DNA of 64,000 nt, taken from assembly GCA_947631905.1 (NCBI GenBank), contig CANRND010000006.1, positions 22,653 through 86,652 of the forward strand, given 5' to 3'. This DNA is from an uncultured Clostridia bacterium (lineage in GTDB: Bacteria; Bacillota; Clostridia; Christensenellales; Borkfalkiaceae). A program made the translations under genes and the position numbers. Of the stretch, positions 59,109 to 64,000 are shown piece by piece. A model generated the notes under the pieces. That model worked only from the letters and a program-made list of their open reading frames with translations. It was not told where the DNA came from and made no database searches. The first letter of the stretch is position 1. Every line of letters begins with the position of its first letter.

Positions 59109-59257
59109 GCTCTTCTCCAAAAAGGAGCGCGAACGGGAATCTCGACCGTCCGCGCGTGAAAAGAAACCCATTCGGAAGGCTCATCTGTGGGAAGCCTCCT
59201 TCTTTGGTACTCTATCATTTTACACCCCTCGCATGGAAAAAACCATTCAGTGATTTT

Positions 59258-59722
59258 TCAATTTTTCCGCTTCTTTTTTTGCTCCGCTTCGACGCGTTTT
59301 CCGTAGTAGAGAAGTGCGAAAGCGGAGACGGCTTCGTTCCGCTTCGTGTAGACAGTCGTCGTACTCCAAACGTCGATTTTTTCCGCGATCTTCTCTTTTG
59401 AGAGCCTTCCCCAATACCAGCATTTTAAGAGCGTGCGGAGCTTCTCGTCAGTGATCGCCTCGACGCACGACTTGATCTCCGCGAGTTCCGCAACTGCGTT
59501 CTCGATACTCGAAATGAGTTCCGCGAGAGCGCAAACTTCATTGATCGCTTCTCCCTGGAACGATGCCTTCATATATGAGCGGGCAAAATCCCCCCCGCGT
59601 GGCATGGAGGGACCCATACGTTTTAAGAGTCTTTCCTTGCGCCTCGTCATTTGCTTGATTGCCTCTTCTTTTTTCGGGACGGAATAGAGGAGACTTTCCG
59701 CTTCCTTGAAATAGTCTACCAT
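59258..59722 (-). CDS. phage late transcription regulator, sigma-like HTH
   Basis: The 154 residues are helical. The last part resembles a sigma-70 region 4 / DUF1492-type HTH: LRTLLKCWYWGRLSKEKIAEKIDVWSTTTVYTKRNEAV. Such genes (ArpU, RinA and relatives) sit just before the HNH-terminase block and turn on late genes. Assigned by pattern and position. Confidence 0.7.
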   Translation of the reverse strand: MVDYFKEAESLLYSVPKKEEAIKQMTRRKERLLKRMGPSMPRGGDFARSYMKASFQGEAINEVCALAELISSIENAVAELAEIKSCVEAITDEKLRTLLKCWYWGRLSKEKIAEKIDVWSTTTVYTKRNEAVSAFALLYYGKRVEAEQKKKRKN

Positions 59723-59743
59723 GAATTTACCTCCGTTGCGCCT

Positions 59744-60568
59744 TTATTGTTGAGTACGATGCGGTCGGATCCCGCGATGTGGCTCTCCACGGCATGCGTC
59801 CCCCTTCTTTCGCCTTCGGAAATTCGCATCTTTTCGGTATAGCCGAACGACGATGTAATATCCCGCGTCCAGATCGGAGAAATAATTGTCCGCCGCCGCG
59901 AATATGTATCCTTCGTAGAGCTTTTCATAGGCGAGACGGTCCTCCGAGTCGCGCCACAACTCTTCGACGTGTTTTTGTGAGAGCCGTCCGTCGCGGTTCG
60001 TCGGCAGCGGGTGAATGAGATTTTTCGAGGCATTGAACGCCTTGAAGTAGAGCGATTGTTTCACCATGTAGCGCCCCTTCCCGATGAGACCCGTCTCATC
60101 AAAGCAAAGCGGCGAAACTTTGATGAAGCCTTTCCCCCACAATTCGCCGAGTTCCTTTGCTCCCACCCCTCCCGAAATGACGAGATGATGATGAAAACGC
60201 CCCTTCCGAGAGCCTTTTTCCGTGACGGCAACGTATTTCAATTCTCCGAGGCCCTTCCTTGCGCGTGCGCGTTTGAGGCGTCGAAGAAAATTTTGCAGAC
60301 TTTTGAGAGCTGTAACGTCTTCTGTCGGGTTGTTCTCCGGGGAATATGTCAAATCGAGAGAGATGTCCTCTCCCGTGAAATTTGCGTTGAGAAGGCGGAT
60401 GAGCTTGTTTTCCGTGTTCTTCCGATTGACTTTCTTCATCCCCTCCGTCGTCGGCTTTGCCTTCTTCCTTCTCGTCCCTTGACGCCTTGCCGACGTGTAG
60501 CATGGGAAAATATACACTTCTTTGTAGTCCCCGCATTGATATGATTTCTCCCTGTATATCCTTCTCAT
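59744..60568 (-). CDS. HUH-type Rep-like protein (rolling-circle replication initiator family)
   Basis: The 274 residues have the HUH motif in GRFHHHLVISGG (about 124-135) and candidate catalytic tyrosines in GKGRYMVKQSLYFK (Tyr167, Tyr174). The upstream LKSLQNFLRRLKR and KYVAVTEKG segments match G2P/ORF2-type replication-associated proteins. These nick and join single-stranded DNA at replication origins. The protein is basic throughout. Finding it in a tailed-phage early region is unusual but known. No helicase domain is attached. Confidence 0.75.
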   Translation of the reverse strand: MRRIYREKSYQCGDYKEVYIFPCYTSARRQGTRRKKAKPTTEGMKKVNRKNTENKLIRLLNANFTGEDISLDLTYSPENNPTEDVTALKSLQNFLRRLKRARARKGLGELKYVAVTEKGSRKGRFHHHLVISGGVGAKELGELWGKGFIKVSPLCFDETGLIGKGRYMVKQSLYFKAFNASKNLIHPLPTNRDGRLSQKHVEELWRDSEDRLAYEKLYEGYIFAAADNYFSDLDAGYYIVVRLYRKDANFRRRKKGDACRGEPHRGIRPHRTQQ

Positions 60569-60847
60569 GGGTTTCTTTCCTTCCTTTTCCCTTCACTCCC
60601 TTGCGGGGACGGGCGAGCTTTCCTCTCTCCCTTCCCCGCACCCCTTCCTTCTTCCCTCTTCGCGGATGGTTTCGGTCGTTTAGATAATACTTATTTCGAG
60701 CCTCAAAACGCCGCTTCGGGCGCTTCATTTTTATGCCTTGCCGCGCTTCGCCGCCGCCCGCCGTGCGGCTCTCCGATGGCGTCTGTGCGTCCAAGAGAGC
60801 CTTTGCACGGTGTCCTTATATAATAGGAAAGAACGCGAGGCGGGAAC

Positions 60848-61234
60848 TCATCGCTTTTGATGCGCGACTATGCGCGCGCCGTCCCATTTTTCCTTGACGA
60901 TGCAATTTCGGAAGAGCTTTGTCATTTGCTTCTCCGTGATGCGCTCTCCGATCGCGGGATCAAGAGATGGTGTCCGAGAGCATCTTTGCGATGCAAAATC
61001 CCAAATCGGGAGTGGAATATCCTCCCCGCTGGATAGGACAATGAGATCGCAACATGCGCGGAGAACGAGCCGCCGCCCGTACTTCTCGCAAATAACCGAG
61101 AAGTACGCTTTTTGCGCCTCCTCGGTGAGATTGCGAATGTCTGCAATCTGCGCATGAATTTCCCGCATTTTTATTTGATTGATGATGTAGCGTCCGCCAC
61201 GTACTCGGTTAGCGGTTAATATTTCATGTCCCAC
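60848..61234 (-). CDS. phage protein of unknown function
   Basis: The 128 residues start at GTG 61234 with GGAGGT six bases upstream, inside the end of the preceding gene. They include RYIINQIKMREIHAQIADIR (helical), AYFSVICEKYGRRLVLRACC and CSRTPSLDPAIGERITEKQM. No motif is recognised. About 280 bp of non-coding DNA separates it from the Rep gene; that gap has no clear gene. Confidence 0.55.
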   Translation of the reverse strand: MGHEILTANRVRGGRYIINQIKMREIHAQIADIRNLTEEAQKAYFSVICEKYGRRLVLRACCDLIVLSSGEDIPLPIWDFASQRCSRTPSLDPAIGERITEKQMTKLFRNCIVKEKWDGARIVAHQKR

Positions 61235-61551
61235 CTTTTTACCTCCCGCGACGGCGCAAATGCGTGCTTAGGCTCTTCCTTCTTCGGCTCGGGCGGTATT
61301 TGCCCGTCTTCCCAATACGGATTTTCTTCCGCCGCCATCTTTGCCGCGGAGAGCGAGCCGGAGGGCGGCATAGTGAAGCATTTCCCGCCCGCCTTCTTCG
61401 AGCGATATTTCACCCAAAACCGTCGCACGCCGAAGCGGCGCGATTCTTCTATGTAAAAGACGCCTTCCGCTCCCTCCGCGATGTGCCGCGTACTCTTTTC
61501 CCGCCGCCACTTCATCTGCATCGGCGCGCTTTGCATTGTTTCCTCGTTCAT
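61216..61551 (-). CDS. phage protein of unknown function
   Basis: The 111 residues start MNEETMQSAPMQMKWRREKS with GGAGG before the ATG. They contain a basic beta-rich part (FYIEESRRFGVRRFWVKYRS) and a Pro/Glu tail. Before insertion of the nested element it would have followed the 63220 gene by about 75 bp. Confidence 0.55.
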   Translation of the reverse strand: MNEETMQSAPMQMKWRREKSTRHIAEGAEGVFYIEESRRFGVRRFWVKYRSKKAGGKCFTMPPSGSLSAAKMAAEENPYWEDGQIPPEPKKEEPKHAFAPSREVKRWDMKY

Positions 61552-61629
61552 GATGTAATCCTCCTTTCTTTCGCGTTCTTGATTCTACCCTCGACGGATA
61601 GGTACATGTGGCGTATCATTCTTCATACC

Positions 61630-61652
61630 CTCCCGTCGCCGAGAAGCGGCAG
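61630..61652. repeat. direct repeat, left end of nested element
   Basis: The core GCCGAGAAGCGGC (61638-61650) has GCCG/CGGC arms around a five-base centre, like a recombinase core site. On the minus strand it codes LPLLGDGR followed by Val and a TGA: the displaced original end of the phage gene. Confidence 0.75.
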
Positions 61653-61661
61653 ATTTCTGCC

Positions 61662-62483
61662 TTAAAAGTTCATTGCATTATTTAACCTGCGTTGTTGCTC
61701 CTGCTGGGTCAAGCGCAAGTATATTGACGTTGTGTTTATGCTGCTATGCCCCATCAAATCCGCCAAAAGAGACAAGTCTTTATCACGTTTCAAAAACTCG
61801 ATAGCAAAAAAGTGCCTGAACGCGTGAGGGTGCATTACCTTTGGGTTGATATTATATTTTTTTGCAAAATTTTGTAGGTTTTGGGCGACTCCCCTTGTCG
61901 TCATTTGTTTCCCAAATCTATTTGTAATCAAGTAATCATCATCTTTTTTCTCGGAAAAATAACCGAATATTTCTTTCGTTCGCAGGCTGTCACAAAAATA
62001 AACCCGTCGTATTTTCCCCTTTGTTGGTATATCCGCATACCCGCTTTTCAAGTCCGAAAACTTAAATTTTGTCAGCTCGTTCACCCTTGCACCCGTCTTG
62101 CCCAAAAACAGGACGACATAATACCACCGCACATTGCCATCATTTTTCAAGCAGGTAAGTAATTTATTAAACTCGTCAAAACTGATAACATTTTCGACCG
62201 TCGTTACCTTTTGCACTTTGATTTTTCGAAGAATCAAATCGTGCTTTCCAAGATATTTCAAATACTCATTCATCATCGACAGATAATTATTGATACTTAC
62301 AGGGCATAGTCTCTTTTTTAGCCCCTCTTTCCACTCAATCAAATTTTTCTTTGATACCTCATCATACTTTGAAAAATAATCGGATAAATGCTGCCGATAT
62401 GCGCGTATTGTATTTTCTGCAAGCTCTCTATCATACAGATAAAGTTCAAAGTCTTTCAATCTCTCCTTGTTTTCTTCTTGCAT
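61662..62483 (-). CDS. tyrosine recombinase / integrase
   Basis: The 273 residues have a core-binding SAM-like N-domain (FELYLYDRELAENTIRAYRQ) and a full catalytic set: Arg133 in GKTGARVNELTKFK, Lys155 in PTKGKIRRV, His220 and Arg223 in HPHAFRHFF, His246 in LMGHSSINTT and Tyr255 in SIYLRLT. It is similar to XerC/D-like phage integrases and appears active. The stop is ten bases from the left repeat. Base composition is AT-rich compared with all neighbours. The start overlaps the HNH-sigma gene by 28 bases. Confidence 0.9.
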   Translation of the reverse strand: MQEENKERLKDFELYLYDRELAENTIRAYRQHLSDYFSKYDEVSKKNLIEWKEGLKKRLCPVSINNYLSMMNEYLKYLGKHDLILRKIKVQKVTTVENVISFDEFNKLLTCLKNDGNVRWYYVVLFLGKTGARVNELTKFKFSDLKSGYADIPTKGKIRRVYFCDSLRTKEIFGYFSEKKDDDYLITNRFGKQMTTRGVAQNLQNFAKKYNINPKVMHPHAFRHFFAIEFLKRDKDLSLLADLMGHSSINTTSIYLRLTQQEQQRRLNNAMNF

Positions 62484-63172
62484 ATCCCTAACCTCTTTGC
62501 CGTGATTTCTTCCTCGACCGCTTCCATATCACCATATAACACTTGTTGACAAAGCACATTTCTTCTTTTCCACTTTTCATACAGTTTGCAAAATACCCAG
62601 TCTACTTTCATCTTGCAAAATGTATAAAAAGTGCATTTATTCTCATCATACAAGTCGATTACTTTCCAAATACTGAGCAAACAATCTTGTATCAAATCAT
62701 CTGTGTCATACATTCCGTACATCCACGGGTTATAGATTTTATACCTACTGTAACAAATACCCTTTACAATTCCAAATGCCTCTTCATCGAATAGTTTCCT
62801 TGCCTTTTCATTTCTTTCCGCATATAAAGCAGAGGAACAATCCCATTCAAGGTTTTGTAAAGTATTGTCAAGTGCATTGCCGTTTTTATGCCTTACTTGT
62901 TTTGCATCCCCAATCGGTTCTCCGACAAACGTTTCCAAAACTGTTTTTGCAACATTTATTCCGATCTGCTTATTACTCCTTGCAACATCTCTAACCCTTA
63001 CGCACAGTCCGCAGGGCTTTCCGTTTGTGGTTCGTTTTACCACTGGTGACATAATTTTTCCGTAGTATGTACGCTTGTTTACAACCCTCGTATAACTTCT
63101 GATTCTACCAAGTGTACTAACTTGATACAAGCCTTCAAAGCCTTTTATGTCTGCCCATTTTTCCTTGTCCAT
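62456..63172 (-). CDS. NUMOD4/HNH domain fused to sigma-70 region-2-like domain
   Basis: From MDKEKWADIKGFEGLYQVST (ATG 63172, AGGA nine bases upstream; an ATG at 63193 is also in frame), the N-terminal part is a NUMOD4 motif. Then VRHKNGNALDNTLQNLEWD is an HNH core (His, Asn, Asn) as in homing endonucleases. The C-terminal part, DTDDLIQDCLLSIWKVIDLY then CTFYTFCKMKVDWVFCKLYEKWKRRN, matches sigma-70/ECF region 2. Region 4 is absent. The join of an endonuclease half to a sigma half is odd. It could be a nicking mobility factor, a transcription switch, or a DNA-binding director for the integrase. Confidence 0.75.
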   Translation of the reverse strand: MDKEKWADIKGFEGLYQVSTLGRIRSYTRVVNKRTYYGKIMSPVVKRTTNGKPCGLCVRVRDVARSNKQIGINVAKTVLETFVGEPIGDAKQVRHKNGNALDNTLQNLEWDCSSALYAERNEKARKLFDEEAFGIVKGICYSRYKIYNPWMYGMYDTDDLIQDCLLSIWKVIDLYDENKCTFYTFCKMKVDWVFCKLYEKWKRRNVLCQQVLYGDMEAVEEEITAKRLGICKKKTRRD

Positions 63173-63219
63173 TTTGCACCGTCCTATTTCCATAGCTTTG
63201 AATATGGGCTATGCTCACA

Positions 63220-63642
63220 TTATCTCCCGTCGCCGAGGAGCGGCAGGTCGCCGCCCGCATAGAGCTGATAGACCGTCGTCCCCGTCTTGTCTGCCATGTA
63301 CGGCAAGAAAATCTCGTCGAGCGTCACCATTGCCGTTTCGAGAAACGCCATCTGCGCGGCGATCCAATCCTTGATATTCCGCCATACGACTTTCGTTGCC
63401 TGCTCGCGGTCGCATTTGACTTTCTGCTTTTGCAGGACCTTTTGAAATTCGTCGATGTTCGCGGGAAGTTTGAAAAGCCTGTCCCCACGCGGAGTCTCTA
63501 CGATGAACATGATCGCGCTCGGCTCCCGCTGTTCGTCGTAGTTCATCATCACGCTCTTTGCGCCATGGGCGGCAAGGATTCCCTGTATCTCTCCGACAGT
63601 CTGCGCCGCCGAAATCGTTGTCGAATAGTTCTTAATTGCCAT
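63220..63642 (-). CDS. conserved phage protein of unknown function, element insertion target
   Basis: The 140 residues start MAIKNYSTTISAAQTVGEIQ, then FIVETPRGDRLFKLPANIDEFQ and VVWRNIKDWIAAQMAFLETAMVTLDEIFLPYM. I recognise it as a recurrent small protein of Firmicutes phages and mobile elements without a known activity. GGAGG precedes the ATG. Its last codons lie in the right repeat of the nested element. The original end (LPLLGDGRV and stop) is now at 61627-61652. Confidence 0.7.
   Translation of the reverse strand: MAIKNYSTTISAAQTVGEIQGILAAHGAKSVMMNYDEQREPSAIMFIVETPRGDRLFKLPANIDEFQKVLQKQKVKCDREQATKVVWRNIKDWIAAQMAFLETAMVTLDEIFLPYMADKTGTTVYQLYAGGDLPLLGDGR
63224..63246. repeat. direct repeat, right end of nested element
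   Basis: It is identical to the left repeat except one base in the centre (GAGGAG against GAGAAG). It is the last part of the 63220 gene; a TAA inside the element follows after the Arg codon. Confidence 0.75.
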
Positions 63643-64000
63643 TTCTTTCCTCCTTTCCTTCTTCGGTTATCCCCTCCATGACGTAAAGGATATTCGGAAG
63701 CGCCATTCCGTTGCCCCACATTTTGTATTCGGGCGCATCGGCATGAGGTACGTCTGCGCACCACCAGTCGGGCATGCCCTGTAAGCGAGCGCACTCGGTC
63801 GGAGTGAGGCGACGGACGTAGACGTAGATGACCCGTCTTTCTGCCACCGCGCAAGCGATTATATCCCGCTCGGTGCATTCTCGCGCTCCACAGCCTTTGT
63901 AGTAGTTCGCGTCAAGCGTTCCCGCCTTGTCGCCGTTGATACCGACGAAGCATATCCACGGTTGGTTGTTCCCACTCATTCCCGCCGCTGCTGTAACCGT
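63632..64000 (-). CDS. DNA (cytosine-5) methyltransferase, C-terminal fragment
   Basis: The frame is open to the right edge, so the ATG at 63979 is probably internal (TVTAAAGMSGNNQPWIC reads through it). The end of a C5 methyltransferase is visible: RRLTPTECARLQGMPDWW (motif IX region) and KMWGNGMALPNILYVMEGI (motif X). Phages use such enzymes to protect their DNA. The catalytic Pro-Cys motif would be outside the window. Confidence 0.75.
   Translation of the reverse strand, partial: TVTAAAGMSGNNQPWICFVGINGDKAGTLDANYYKGCGARECTERDIIACAVAERRVIYVYVRRLTPTECARLQGMPDWWCADVPHADAPEYKMWGNGMALPNILYVMEGITEEGKEERNGN

Larger units (their letters stand above)
61630..63246. mobile_element. nested integrative element with recombinase and HNH-sigma fusion
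   Basis: The two ends are 23-bp direct repeats with 22 identities (61630-61652 and 63224-63246). Between them lies AT-rich DNA clearly unlike the GC-rich phage genes. It encodes only a tyrosine recombinase and a NUMOD4/HNH-sigma2 protein. Both repeats code, on the minus strand, LPLLGDGR, the end of the interrupted phage gene, so insertion leaves that protein almost intact. The ends fit attL/attR of a site-specific element. Confidence 0.75.
38917..64000. mobile_element. siphovirus-like prophage (left part, continues past the window)
   Basis: From the tRNA-Ser to the right edge nearly every gene is phage-type and on the minus strand, in the order early functions, packaging, head, tail, lysis when read leftward. 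The family set (HK97 capsid, portal, prohead protease, long tape measure, Dit, tail-tip) indicates a long non-contractile tail. The lysis end abuts the tRNA. No phage integrase or right attachment site can be assigned inside the window, because the only recombinase belongs to a nested element. Confidence 0.9.

Noticed and set aside
60567..60794. Basic frame starting MKRPKRRFEARNKYY upstream of the Rep gene
   Set aside because: The frame continues far into the Rep gene in another phase and the composition is low-complexity Arg/Lys/Gly. It may be real up to some stop but I cannot support it.
61662..62483. Integrase as the integrase of the prophage itself
   Set aside because: It is enclosed with one other gene between close direct repeats that interrupt a phage gene, so it belongs to the nested element.

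Overview
The window looks like a chromosome segment of a spore-forming Clostridia bacterium of moderately high GC. The evidence is a GerA/GerB/GerC germinant receptor operon, a SpoIIE phosphatase gene, a clostridial-type single-chain PurL and split AICAR formyltransferase/IMP cyclohydrolase genes. About 38.9 kb is host DNA. The remaining 25 kb is the left part of a siphovirus-like prophage that runs off the right edge. The lineage is inferred from gene content only.

Host part, left to right. The start of trmD, then rimM and tmk (minus strand), has a promoter so close to tmk that its mRNA would be almost leaderless. Next is a divergent XRE repressor / frameshifted SLOG gene pair with three copies of a 13-bp operator-like motif. 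From 2.4 to 18.3 kb lies a minus-strand purine cluster in the order purE-purC-purF-purM-purN-IMP cyclohydrolase-AICAR formyltransferase-purD-purL-fhs-mutY. It begins with a good promoter and a leader ending in an intrinsic terminator. Gaps inside it are full of dispersed palindromic repeats. Then come an SDR oxidoreductase, a frameshifted ZIP transporter, a membrane protein, galK-galM, a polysaccharide deacetylase, a P-type Ca2+-like ATPase, a surface beta-helix-like protein, the ger operon, a putative structured RNA carrying micro-ORFs, spoIIE with an upstream Spo0A-box-like site, and a ppa-SGNH-nicotinamidase-transglutaminase operon.

The prophage starts directly after a tRNA-Ser(GCU). A 5'-half copy of the same tRNA lies about 210 bp upstream. 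Phage genes all read leftward. From the right edge they are a methyltransferase fragment, small early proteins, an HUH Rep-like protein, a late regulator, HNH, small and large terminase, portal, prohead protease, HK97 capsid, head-tail connectors, tail tube, gpG/gpGT with a probable -1 frameshift, tape measure, Dit, tail-tip with S74 chaperone, a giant coiled-coil/collagen fibre, an accessory fibre protein, a lipase-like protein and two holin-like membrane proteins.

The strongest candidate for something undescribed is nested in the prophage. It is a roughly 1.6-kb AT-rich element (61630-63246) bounded by 23-bp near-identical direct repeats. It is inserted at the extreme 3' end of a phage gene so that the reading frame end is rebuilt. 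It carries only a tyrosine recombinase and a protein that joins a NUMOD4/HNH homing-endonuclease-like half to a sigma-70 region-2-like half. The second candidate is the promoter-micro-ORF-structured RNA-terminator unit at 32.4-32.9 kb.
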